DNA of 12,361 nucleotides from DAIOSQ01 sp036752465 (GTDB taxonomy: Bacteria; Pseudomonadota; Gammaproteobacteria; Legionellales; Legionellaceae). The stretch is from NCBI GenBank assembly GCA_036752465.1, contig DAIOSQ010000060.1, positions 1-12,361 on the forward strand. Reading direction: 5' to 3'. Below the pieces are notes generated by a model. It was not told the DNA's origin, did not search any database, and saw nothing but the letters and a program-made list of their open reading frames with translations. Shown one piece after another: positions 1 to 6,246 of this stretch. Numbering within the stretch: the first letter of the stretch is position 1; each line of letters opens with the position of its first letter. The translations under genes and the position numbers were made by a program.

Positions 1-2
1 TT

Positions 3-305
3 GGCAGCCAAGGTATTGCGCTGACGCAAGGCTATTCTTTGGCAGTCGATAGACAATTTATCCCTCTGGGCTTACCTATTTGGTTGGATACAACCAGACC
101 GGCATATCACACGGACAACAAAATGCCTTTACAACGTTTGATGATCGCGCAAGATACAGGCGGCGCGATTCGAGGAATGGTCAGAGGGGATGTGTTTTGG
201 GGCGCCGGTGAGCGGGCGACAGCCATTGCAGGGCGCATGAAAAATACGGGGTATTATTGGTTGTTGTTACCTCGTTCTGTAGCAGAGCGTTCGTTAAGAT
301 CTTGA
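3..305 (+). CDS. mltA: Membrane-bound lytic murein transglycosylase A, C-terminal fragment
   Basis: The reading frame enters from the left edge and ends at TGA 303-305, leaving about 100 C-terminal residues. They match the MltA '3D' domain: a segment reading roughly GIALTQGYSLAVD then IPLGLPIWLD, then AQDTGGAIRG, RGDVFWGAG and a closing AGRMKNTGYYWLLLP. The aspartates in AQDTGG and RGD are the conserved 3D-domain acids, and the one in AQDTGG lies where MltA has its catalytic Asp. The family cleaves the MurNAc-GlcNAc glycan bond to leave 1,6-anhydro-MurNAc and works as an outer-membrane lipoprotein. Signal peptide, lipobox and most of the barrel domain lie outside the window. A TTG at 39-41 is an internal codon, not a start, because similarity continues upstream of it. 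No clear terminator follows before the convergent gene ending at 409. Confidence 0.9.
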   Translation, partial: GSQGIALTQGYSLAVDRQFIPLGLPIWLDTTRPAYHTDNKMPLQRLMIAQDTGGAIRGMVRGDVFWGAGERATAIAGRMKNTGYYWLLLPRSVAERSLRS

Positions 306-408
306 AGCATTTGGTGCTCGCTGTTCTTTTTCTTGCATCCTTTCTAACTTACTTTGTATCTCATAAGTTTTTCTCGGGTTTTTCGCTCATCGCAGGGCTG
401 ACGACTGC

Positions 409-1758
409 TTACAAGCTATGTCTCATGCACATTGCATGTAACTCAGGATTTTCATTTTGACCCACCAATGCACTCTCGCTTGATCTACGGATGTTATCAA
501 TGCTTTCTTTGTAAAAATTACGCGAAATTTGTGCAAATTTCAGTGTAAACAGTGCTTGGCGTTTTGCCGCTGTGAGCGTACTTTGGGATGAATGACCGTC
601 AGGAGCTGGATCTGATTGATGATATTTGTCCGGTGTTTTAGGCGTCGGTGTGGTATTGGTTGGTGCCTTTGGCACGGGTGTGGCGAGCGCAGGTGCCGCT
701 GTTGCTGGCGTGCCGGTTTGTAATTGCGTGGTTGCTTGCGCTTGATTTGTTGGCTGTTGCTGCAACTTTTTTCTCAGCATATTGCCAACAAACAGTGCGC
801 CAGCTGCGGCTAAGACACCAGCGGCTGGGATTTGTAATCCTGGGATACACAATAACACCATCCCTGCAAAAGCCAATCCCCAAACAAAAGAATTGACCGT
901 GGCATCAAAGACTTCTTCTTTGGATTTTTTGACGAGGTCATGGTGCTGTGTATCGATTGTTTGCTGGTTGCTGTTGTTTTGCTGGGTTGAGATTTTACTG
1001 CGCCAATTTTGAGCATTAGCAGGGTCAGGATATTTTTTTACAAATAAGTCGTCAAGTGTTGCAAGTGATTGTGCATTATTTGGTTTGCGCTGGATGTATT
1101 GTATTTTGGTATTTAAATCAGCGATTAATTGGTCGCGTTTTTTGGCTAACTCTGCTTGTGCTTGCTGCTGTGCTTGCAATTGGGCCACAATATTGGTGCT
1201 AGGGTTGGCAATTTGCGCTAGCTCAGCAGTTTTTGCCCTGGCTTTGGCGAGCAGTTCATCGTTTTTTTGCAGTATTTTACACGTATCTTCCAGCCAATAG
1301 CGCTCACTGCTCCAGCGCATGATCGCTTCCTTGGTGGCGTCTAATGAGAGCGCAAAATTAACCCCAACAAATGCTGCAGCTCCAGCTGGGCCGAGCGCCA
1401 CGCTGCCTACGGCGGCGACTGAAGACATACTAAGCCCAGTGGTCGTCAGGATTGAAAAACTGCCGAGAATGTTGGTCAGGCCTTTGATTTTGGTTGCCTC
1501 CGGGCGATGGGTGGTGGTGTCATTCAGTTGCCGTACACCCGTGATGAAAGAGGCAATGCCACCGATGAAGGGTGCTATTGCCACGTTTGGTATCGGTAGG
1601 TTTGCAGCGCTGTCGACAGCATTAATAACGGTTGGCATAATGATATGGTAAAGTGAGGAGCCCCAAAATGATCCTGGAGCCATACTTGCGGTGGTCCATT
1701 TGGCAGCGTCATGCATGACCTTGGTGAGGTCTGAATCTTCATGCAAAGCCTGCGTCAT
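409..1758 (-). CDS. Orphan membrane protein with coiled coil and Pro/Thr/Ala-rich linker (possible secreted effector)
   Basis: This is a 449-residue protein I do not recognise. The start is ATG at 1758, with an AGGGGA ribosome-binding site 7 nt upstream on the minus strand. Visible architecture: a polar N-terminus (1-25); hydrophobic, Gly/Ala/Ser-rich stretches at about 30-75 and 95-145 that could form membrane hairpins; an alpha-helical, charged, Gln/Ala/Lys-rich coiled-coil candidate at about 155-230; a polar Gln/Asn segment; a third hydrophobic stretch at about 290-330 ending in RKK; a low-complexity Pro/Thr/Ala linker at about 340-390; and a mixed-charge C-terminus ending MRHSL. There is no signal peptide and no enzyme motif. 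Membrane hairpins, a coiled coil and a flexible C-terminal tail recur in type IV secreted effectors of intracellular gammaproteobacteria, but that is inference. It stands alone between mltA (convergent) and wbpE (divergent). Confidence 0.82.
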   Translation of the reverse strand: MTQALHEDSDLTKVMHDAAKWTTASMAPGSFWGSSLYHIIMPTVINAVDSAANLPIPNVAIAPFIGGIASFITGVRQLNDTTTHRPEATKIKGLTNILGSFSILTTTGLSMSSVAAVGSVALGPAGAAAFVGVNFALSLDATKEAIMRWSSERYWLEDTCKILQKNDELLAKARAKTAELAQIANPSTNIVAQLQAQQQAQAELAKKRDQLIADLNTKIQYIQRKPNNAQSLATLDDLFVKKYPDPANAQNWRSKISTQQNNSNQQTIDTQHHDLVKKSKEEVFDATVNSFVWGLAFAGMVLLCIPGLQIPAAGVLAAAGALFVGNMLRKKLQQQPTNQAQATTQLQTGTPATAAPALATPVPKAPTNTTPTPKTPDKYHQSDPAPDGHSSQSTLTAAKRQALFTLKFAQISRNFYKESIDNIRRSSESALVGQNENPELHAMCMRHSL

Positions 1759-1882
1759 GGCTAATCCCCTGAATATCGATCACTCTTTAAGTTAAATGTA
1801 GCAGAAATTATGTATTTATCACCCAACTGCGTTTTTCAGGATAATAGACCGCATCAATTGGGTATACCTTTGTGGGGTTTCT

Positions 1883-1891
1883 TGTTAGAAT
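1883..1891 (+). promoter_or_regulatory. Possible extended -10 promoter for wbpE-wbpL
   Basis: TGT followed by TAGAAT fits the extended -10 pattern TGn-TATAAT with one mismatch. No good -35 hexamer sits at the usual distance. It lies about 110 nt before the wbpE start, in the divergent gap shared with the orphan gene ending at 409. It is followed by a run of eight or nine T. Weak evidence. Confidence 0.3.
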
Positions 1892-1944
1892 CGGCATAAT
1901 TTTTTTTCAACTCCGCTTATACCAATGGTCAACAGCCTTATGCA

Positions 1945-1960
1945 GCGCGACTCATCGCGC
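1945..1960 (+). promoter_or_regulatory. Leader hairpin upstream of wbpE
   Basis: A perfect 6-bp inverted repeat, GCGCGA / TCGCGC, encloses a CTCA tetraloop. It lies 41 nt before the wbpE start in an otherwise AT-rich leader. No T-run follows directly, so it is not a classical terminator. It could be an mRNA-stability hairpin or a protein-binding palindrome. Confidence 0.4.
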
Positions 1961-1990
1961 AATGGTAAGTGGGTTTTATATTCATTGTTT

Positions 1991-1994
1991 GAGG
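1991..1994 (+). promoter_or_regulatory. Ribosome-binding site deciding the wbpE start
   Basis: GAGG ends 1 nt before the ATG at 1996, too close to serve it, but 7 nt before the in-frame ATG at 2002. The protein from 2002 begins MQFIDLGAQ, which matches the usual N-terminus of WbpE/DegT aminotransferases. The start is therefore placed at 2002. Confidence 0.7.
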
Positions 1995-2001
1995 TATGGT
2001 T

Positions 2002-3111
2002 ATGCAATTTATCGACTTAGGGGCACAAGCGGCGCGCATTGAAGACAAGATACTGGCCAGGTTCAAAACAATTATTCAGCAAAGCAGTTACATCCTGGGT
2101 CATGAAATCACGCAACTTGAAGATGAGTTGGCTAGATTTGTTGGTGTTGAGCATGCTCTGACCATGTCTAGTGGCACCGACGCCTTGTTAGTGGCGCTGA
2201 TGGCACTCCAAATTGGTCCAGGCGACGAAGTGATTACCTCGCCATTTAGTTTTTTTGCCACCGCTGAGGTTATCGCTTTGCTGGGTGCTACGCCTGTTTT
2301 TGTGGATATTGTCCCAGATACGTATACGCTGGATGTCACCCAGTTAGAGGCAGCGATTACGGCCAAAACCAAAGCGATTATGCCGGTCAATTTGTATGGT
2401 CAGTGCGCAGATTTTGACGCCATCAATGCGCTTGCCACGCGCTATCAATTACCGGTGATTGAAGATGCTGCGCAAAGTTTTGGCGCTGTGTATAAAGATC
2501 GACGCTCCTGTGCGCTTAGTACCATTGGCTGTACCAGTTTTTTCCCATCCAAGCCCTTAGGCTGCTATGGTGATGGCGGTGCCTGTTTCACCAATGATCC
2601 TGAGCTTGCACAGCGCATGCACGAAATACGCCTGCATGGGCAATCTAAACGCTACTTTCACACTCGTTTGGGCATCAATGCTCGCATGGATACCATGCAA
2701 GCAGCCGTCTTACTGGAAAAACTGGTGATTTTCCCTGAGGAGATTGAACAGCGCCAACAAGTGGCGGCAAGATACCAGCAGATGTTGCCCGACTCATTAA
2801 AAAAACCTTTGATACAATCACATAATCTCAGTGTATATGCGCAATACACGATTGAAACAGCTGAGCGTGATGCGTTGCAAAAATGCCTACAAGCCAAGGG
2901 CATTCCCACCGCTGTTCACTATCCACTTGGGTTACATCAGCAACCGATTATCCAGACCATGTATCCCTGCAACCAGAGCTTTCCTCATACTGAGCGTGCC
3001 GCACGGCGCGTGATGAGCTTGCCCATGCACCCCTATTTATTGGTGCAGGATCAGCACAGGATCGTGCATGCGGTCAACGAAGCGTTGTCTGAGATTGCAG
3101 CCGTGTCATGA
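2002..3111 (+). CDS. wbpE: WbpE-like PLP-dependent nucleotide-sugar aminotransferase (DegT/DnrJ/EryC1 family)
   Basis: This 369-residue protein has the full DegT/DnrJ/EryC1 pattern: SGTDAL (57-62) for cofactor phosphate binding, EDAAQ (154-158) with the pyridine-nitrogen Asp155, and SFFPSKPLG with the Schiff-base Lys184. It resembles Pseudomonas WbpE closely as I recall it, sharing LYGQCADFDAINA, FFPSKPLGCYGDGGA, SVYAQYT, PTAVHYP and MSLPMHPYL. WbpE transfers an amino group from glutamate to the 3-keto group of UDP-GlcNAc-derived uronic acid, on the route to di-N-acetylated uronic acids of O-antigen. The start follows the GAGG at 1991-1994. Its TGA overlaps the next gene's ATG (ATGA at 3108-3111), so translation is probably coupled. 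The partner genes of that route (wbpA, wbpB, wbpD, wbpI) are not in the window. Exact substrate is inferred; a related 3-amino sugar is possible. Confidence 0.88.
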   Translation: MQFIDLGAQAARIEDKILARFKTIIQQSSYILGHEITQLEDELARFVGVEHALTMSSGTDALLVALMALQIGPGDEVITSPFSFFATAEVIALLGATPVFVDIVPDTYTLDVTQLEAAITAKTKAIMPVNLYGQCADFDAINALATRYQLPVIEDAAQSFGAVYKDRRSCALSTIGCTSFFPSKPLGCYGDGGACFTNDPELAQRMHEIRLHGQSKRYFHTRLGINARMDTMQAAVLLEKLVIFPEEIEQRQQVAARYQQMLPDSLKKPLIQSHNLSVYAQYTIETAERDALQKCLQAKGIPTAVHYPLGLHQQPIIQTMYPCNQSFPHTERAARRVMSLPMHPYLLVQDQHRIVHAVNEALSEIAAVS

Positions 3112-4133
3112 ATCCAGTGACTTGGGTTTTTTATTTAAGCGCGGCTGGCTGCAGTTGGGCTTTAACTTGGCTGATACGTCGCGTTGCTTTGGCCAAAAAT
3201 ATGTTAGATGTACCCAATGACAGAAGTTCACATGTCATACCCACGCCAAGAGGAGGAGGGCTCGCCTTTGTGCTGACCTTTCTCGGGTTTATGACGTACC
3301 TATTTTTTATTCAAAACGATCTGTTTGCAATGCATGGCTACCTCATGCTGGCTGCTTTATTGGTGGCATGGGTAGGGTTTTGGGACGATATCTATCATCT
3401 TGCAATCATGCCTCGTTTGCTGGGGCATATAGTGGCTGCGGTACTGCTGTTATACGGCATACATGGATTACCGGCCGTTGTCCTATGCGACTACCTCGTA
3501 TTACCGAGTGTTATCGTGTACGGACTGGCGCTACTTTATGTGATTTGGTTGCTAAATCTGTACAATTTTATGGATGGCATTGATGGGATTGCTGGTCTAG
3601 AGGCCATCACTGTATCTGCGGTGATGGCCTTTATCTATTGGGCCAATCACGTACCCATGTTGATGACCGCACCCTTATTATTGGTGATGACCATTGCTGG
3701 CTTTTTCTATTGGAATGCACCGTACGCTCGCATATTTATGGGCGATGCTGGCAGTGGTTTTTTGGGCGTGATGCTGGCTGGATTTTCTTTGCAAAGTCTA
3801 TGCATCGATGTGCGGTTTTTTTATTGCTGGTTGATTTTACTGGCGGTATTTATCACGGATGCCAGCTTAACTCTATGTGCACGCACGGTGCGTGGTGAAA
3901 CAATATTTCAGGCGCATCGTTCGCATGCGTATCAGCATGCTGCCGTCCTATTTGGTAAACATTATTTGGTCACTGCCTCAGTTGGGCTGATTAATCTGCT
4001 ATGGTTATGCCCTATAGCGTTGGCCGTGAGTTGGCATTACCTGGATGGCGTATTGGCTTTAGTGCTTGCCTATGTGCCTATGTTGGGTTTGGCGATTTGC
4101 TTTAAGGCGGGGCGCGCAACAAAATATTTTTAA
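3108..4133 (+). CDS. wbpL: WbpL/WecA-family undecaprenyl-phosphate sugar-1-phosphate transferase
   Basis: This 341-residue polytopic membrane protein belongs to glycosyltransferase family 4 (MraY/WecA/WbpL). Visible motifs in order: DVPNDRSSH (34-42) with TPRGGG (46-51), the cytoplasmic loop typical of WbpL/WbcO; WDD (92-94), the Mg2+-site acids; NFMDGIDG (153-160), the nucleotide/metal loop; MGDAGSGFLG (211-220); and AHRSHAYQ (269-276), the counterpart of the HIH loop that recognises the sugar. About ten hydrophobic helices separate these loops. The enzyme attaches the first sugar phosphate, for example GlcNAc-, QuiNAc- or FucNAc-1-P, to undecaprenyl phosphate at the inner membrane and so starts O-antigen assembly. 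It overlaps wbpE by 4 nt and is its natural partner. The donor sugar cannot be read from sequence, so the symbol marks the subfamily rather than proven function. Confidence 0.85.
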   Translation: MNPVTWVFYLSAAGCSWALTWLIRRVALAKNMLDVPNDRSSHVIPTPRGGGLAFVLTFLGFMTYLFFIQNDLFAMHGYLMLAALLVAWVGFWDDIYHLAIMPRLLGHIVAAVLLLYGIHGLPAVVLCDYLVLPSVIVYGLALLYVIWLLNLYNFMDGIDGIAGLEAITVSAVMAFIYWANHVPMLMTAPLLLVMTIAGFFYWNAPYARIFMGDAGSGFLGVMLAGFSLQSLCIDVRFFYCWLILLAVFITDASLTLCARTVRGETIFQAHRSHAYQHAAVLFGKHYLVTASVGLINLLWLCPIALAVSWHYLDGVLALVLAYVPMLGLAICFKAGRATKYF

Positions 4134-4147
4134 TGCCATGTACTGTT

Positions 4148-4167
4148 CTTAATGTTCGGTTAAGCAT
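4148..4167 (+). promoter_or_regulatory. PmrA-box-like tandem repeat upstream of csrA
   Basis: CTTAATGTT, two bases CG, then GTTAAGCAT resembles the Legionella/Coxiella PmrA element cTTAATatT-N2-cTTAATatT. The first half agrees at 8 of 9 positions and the second at 5 of 9, with the correct 11-nt repeat period. AT-rich -10 candidates (TTATAT or TATCAT) follow at 4172-4180. The same bases also form an inverted repeat CTTAA-N7-TTAAG. The match is imperfect and the regulator is inferred. Confidence 0.3.
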
Positions 4168-4227
4168 GTTTTTATATCATGGTGTGGTTAAATTCACTGG
4201 GTTATTTGTTTGTGGTTATTGTGAAAA

Positions 4228-4271
4228 CCATGGAAGCGCTCTATGGAAGAAAGTAACTACTAGGTAAGGGA
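4228..4271 (+). promoter_or_regulatory. csrA leader with CsrA-type GGA sites
   Basis: Three GGA trinucleotides stand within 40 nt: ATGGA at 4230-4234, ATGGA at 4243-4247, and AGGGA at 4267-4271, which is part of the csrA Shine-Dalgarno sequence AAGGGAG. The first two sit on a 7-bp hairpin (CCATGGA with TCTATGG, one G-U pair, loop AGCGC, 4228-4246). E. coli csrA is repressed by its own product through several such GGA sites, one over the ribosome-binding site. The same autoregulation is inferred here. Confidence 0.45.
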
Positions 4272-4279
4272 GATGTATT

Positions 4280-4483
4280 ATGCTAATTTTAACGCGCAGA
4301 ATCGGTGAAACGCTGATTATAGGTGATGATGTTAACATCACGGTCTTGGGGGTCAAAGGCAACCAAGTACGTTTAGGGATTAATGCCCCTAAAGATGTCA
4401 CGGTGCATCGCGAGGAAATTTATATGCGTATTCAACAAGAGAAGCATGTACCAGAAGCAAGCGAAATTGAAGAAGTGGTATAG
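4280..4483 (+). CDS. csrA: Carbon storage regulator CsrA (RsmA)
   Basis: This 67-residue protein begins MLILTRRIGE and contains VNITVLGVKGNQVRLGINAP and VTVHREEIYMRIQ, a full CsrA fold. Leu4 and Arg44, the residues that contact the GGA of RNA targets, are present. CsrA homodimers bind GGA motifs in leaders, usually over ribosome-binding sites, and change translation or stability of mRNAs for metabolism, motility and, in Legionella-type bacteria, the switch between replicative and transmissive phases. AAGGGAG ends 7 nt before the ATG. The 146-nt gap after wbpL holds a PmrA-box-like repeat and a GGA-rich leader, so csrA probably has its own promoter. It is not next to alaS, its common neighbour in many gammaproteobacteria. 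A terminator at 4512-4541 follows. Confidence 0.97.
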   Translation: MLILTRRIGETLIIGDDVNITVLGVKGNQVRLGINAPKDVTVHREEIYMRIQQEKHVPEASEIEEVV

Positions 4484-4486
4484 TGC

Positions 4487-4505
4487 TGGTTGGTGACGGC
4501 AACCA
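4487..4505 (+). other. Small hairpin directly after csrA
   Basis: TGGTTG / CAACCA form a 6-bp stem around loop GTGACGG, starting 3 nt after the csrA stop. No T-run follows. It may protect the csrA mRNA 3' end or simply precede the main terminator. Confidence 0.35.
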
Positions 4506-4511
4506 TGCTCA

Positions 4512-4541
4512 CACGAATCCTTACGAGGATTCGTGGTTTTT
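4512..4541 (+). terminator. Rho-independent terminator of csrA
   Basis: CACGAATCC (4512-4520) pairs perfectly with GGATTCGTG (4527-4535) around loop TTACGA, and G plus five T follow. This is a 9-bp stem with a short U-run, oriented for csrA. The stem lies over the last codons of the convergent gene, whose TAA stop falls in the loop (4521-4523). The opposite strand has no U-run, so it is not obviously bidirectional. Confidence 0.8.
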
Positions 4542-5213
4542 AAACTCAAACAACCGATAGTCAATCTTTTGCACCTCAGGATGATGGCAGAGTGCAGCTG
4601 CGCAGGCTATTTTGGGCATAAACGTATGCATTTTCCATTGCATAGCGTGTATGCTATCCCAGACCAGATCGTGATTAGGGCAGCTTGCCGTGACGTCAAA
4701 GCTCTGTGTGGGATATGACAAACCTAAACCGCATGCTTTAATGAACGCTTCTTTTTGTGCCCAGATATGAAAAAATGTTAAGGTTTGCATGGCGGCTGGA
4801 GCCTGAAGCAATGCCAAGTTTTCTTGTGCGGAAAACAAATTGGCCGCGATTCCGACATAAGGGCGAAAGCTAAAAAACTCCAGATCAATGCCCAAGGCAT
4901 GCGTGCAGCCAATGCCCAGCAGTGCCAGCTCGTGCGAATGACTTAAATTAAACGTCAGGTTATAAACATTTGCTACCGCTGGTTTGCCGTAGGGATTATA
5001 CGTAAATACGATCTCTTGTGGTGGCAAAGCCAGGTATTTGCTGAGCAGCAAGCGCAGACCGGCGCGCGCCATAATAAAGCGTTGGCGGTGTTTAGTAAAA
5101 TAGTAACGATTGGCGCGGGCTAACTCGTCAAGAGTGAGTAATTTTTCGGCTTGAGGATGCCAAGGCGTGAGGGAAAATTGCCAAATATCAATTTGCTTGC
5201 TGGATAAAATCAT
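4521..5213 (-). CDS. Sfp/HetI-type 4'-phosphopantetheinyl transferase
   Basis: Read from ATG 5213 this is 230 residues, close to the Sfp family length. The hallmarks are NLSHSHELALLGIG, then LGIDLE (107-112) with Mg2+ ligands Asp110 and Glu112, FSAQE (127-131), and WAQKEAFIKACG (151-162) with Lys154 and Glu155. The enzyme moves the phosphopantetheine arm of CoA to a conserved serine of carrier proteins (fatty-acid, polyketide or nonribosomal peptide synthases). No carrier protein or synthetase is adjacent, but accA diverges from it and is also a lipid-synthesis gene. The open frame extends upstream to TTG 5282, with an ATG at 5258 inside a palindrome. I prefer 5213 because family similarity starts there (IDIWQFSL) and the longer N-terminus would use up the whole divergent gap. 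No strong ribosome-binding site is visible for any of these starts. Confidence 0.85.
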   Translation of the reverse strand: MILSSKQIDIWQFSLTPWHPQAEKLLTLDELARANRYYFTKHRQRFIMARAGLRLLLSKYLALPPQEIVFTYNPYGKPAVANVYNLTFNLSHSHELALLGIGCTHALGIDLEFFSFRPYVGIAANLFSAQENLALLQAPAAMQTLTFFHIWAQKEAFIKACGLGLSYPTQSFDVTASCPNHDLVWDSIHAMQWKMHTFMPKIACAAALCHHPEVQKIDYRLFEFKNHESS

Positions 5214-5248
5214 GTGCGTTGTGCGGGGGTAGCATCTGATGGCAGTTG

Positions 5249-5263
5249 CGGTTATCATAACCG
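5249..5263. promoter_or_regulatory. Perfect 15-bp palindrome in the PPTase/accA divergent gap
   Basis: CGGTTAT-C-ATAACCG is a perfect inverted repeat with 7-bp arms around one central base. It lies 36 nt upstream of the preferred PPTase start and 30 nt upstream of accA, where a dimeric regulator could touch both promoters. It does not match the FadR or FabR sites as I recall them. No clear -35/-10 pair stands out nearby. Confidence 0.45.
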
Positions 5264-5292
5264 ATGATGCGAAATTTACCAATGAGTGATCG

Positions 5293-6246
5293 ATGAGTTT
5301 ACAATTCTTAGACTATGAACAACCCATTGAAGAGCTGAATCAAAAAATCCAAGCTTTAAAAATGGTCAGCAAAGATAATCAAGTCAACTTGCATGATGAG
5401 ATTATTCGGCTGGAAGAAAAATGCAAGGAACTGACCAAAACAGTGTTTTCACGCCTCACTCCGTGGCAAGTGACGCAAATGGCCAGGCATCCACTGCGAC
5501 CACAAACGACCGATTATATTGAGCTCTTATTCACCGACTTTCAGGAATTACATGGGGACCGGCATTATTCAGCTGCTCCGGCAATTCTTGGGGGTCTGGC
5601 GCGCTTTCAGGGTGAAGCGGTGATGGTGATAGGGCATCAAAAAGGCAAACGTACCAAAGAAAAAGTGTATCGCAATTTTGGTATGGCCAGACCAGAGGAG
5701 TATCGCAAGGCGTTGCGGCTGATGAAATTGGCTGAAAAATTTCATATCCCGATCATTACTTTTATTGATACGGCAGGTGCATATCCTGGGATTGGCGCTG
5801 AAGAGCGCAATCAATCAGAAGCCATCGCGCGTAATTTGCTAGAAATGTCCGTGCTGAAAACCCCCATTATCTGCGTGGTAACCGGGGAAGCAGGCTCTGG
5901 CGGTGCTTTGGCTATAGGCGTGGGCGATAGTATTTTTATGTTACAATATTCGATTTATTCCGTCATCTCACCCGAAGGGTGTGCTTCTATTTTATGGAAG
6001 GATCCCAGCAAGGCAAGTTTGGCGGCAGAGGCTATGGGCATTACCGCTGACAGAATCGCCAAAAGTAAATTAATCGATAAGGTTATCCCAGAACCTTTGG
6101 GTGGAGCGCATCGTGATGTCGCTGGTATGGCGCGGAGCCTAAAGCAAGTGCTGATCAAAGAATTGGCCAGCTTGAATAAATGCTCGCTAGATGAGCTGCT
6201 GGCTAAGCGTTATGAGAAATGGATGGCAATGGGTGCCTGTGACTGA
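5293..6246 (+). CDS. accA: Acetyl-CoA carboxylase carboxyltransferase subunit alpha
   Basis: This 317-residue protein has nearly the length of E. coli AccA (319) and is alike end to end. It opens MSLQFLDYEQPIEELNQKI (coiled N-terminal helix) and carries QMARHPLRPQTTDY, GDRHYSA, IGHQKGKRTKEK, RNFGM-PE-YRKALRLM, TFIDTAGAYPG, GEAGSGGALAIGVGD, YSVISPEGCASILWK and IPEPLGGAHRD. With AccD it forms the alpha2-beta2 carboxyltransferase that moves carboxyl from biotin-AccB to acetyl-CoA, giving malonyl-CoA for fatty-acid synthesis. The ATG at 5293 has only a weak GAG upstream, but the N-terminus matches the family exactly. Its 3' end overlaps tilS, which suggests co-transcription. In many gammaproteobacteria accA and tilS are neighbours, so this is conserved context. 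Confidence 0.98.
   Translation: MSLQFLDYEQPIEELNQKIQALKMVSKDNQVNLHDEIIRLEEKCKELTKTVFSRLTPWQVTQMARHPLRPQTTDYIELLFTDFQELHGDRHYSAAPAILGGLARFQGEAVMVIGHQKGKRTKEKVYRNFGMARPEEYRKALRLMKLAEKFHIPIITFIDTAGAYPGIGAEERNQSEAIARNLLEMSVLKTPIICVVTGEAGSGGALAIGVGDSIFMLQYSIYSVISPEGCASILWKDPSKASLAAEAMGITADRIAKSKLIDKVIPEPLGGAHRDVAGMARSLKQVLIKELASLNKCSLDELLAKRYEKWMAMGACD

Noticed and set aside
1925..2020. A 31-codon reading frame from ATG 1925 running into wbpE
   Set aside because: It has no ribosome-binding site, no recognisable protein character and overlaps the wbpE start in another frame; likely chance.
4485..4495. The 11-mer GCTGGTTGGTG after csrA recurs at the right edge after groEL (12349-12359)
   Set aside because: Both lie just after genes and could be terminator-type stem arms, but the second copy is cut by the window and the flanks differ, so no repeat family can be supported.
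5282..5296. Four-codon reading frame ATG AGT GAT CGA TGA whose stop overlaps the accA start
   Set aside because: It lacks a ribosome-binding site and any attenuation-like structure; probably coincidence.
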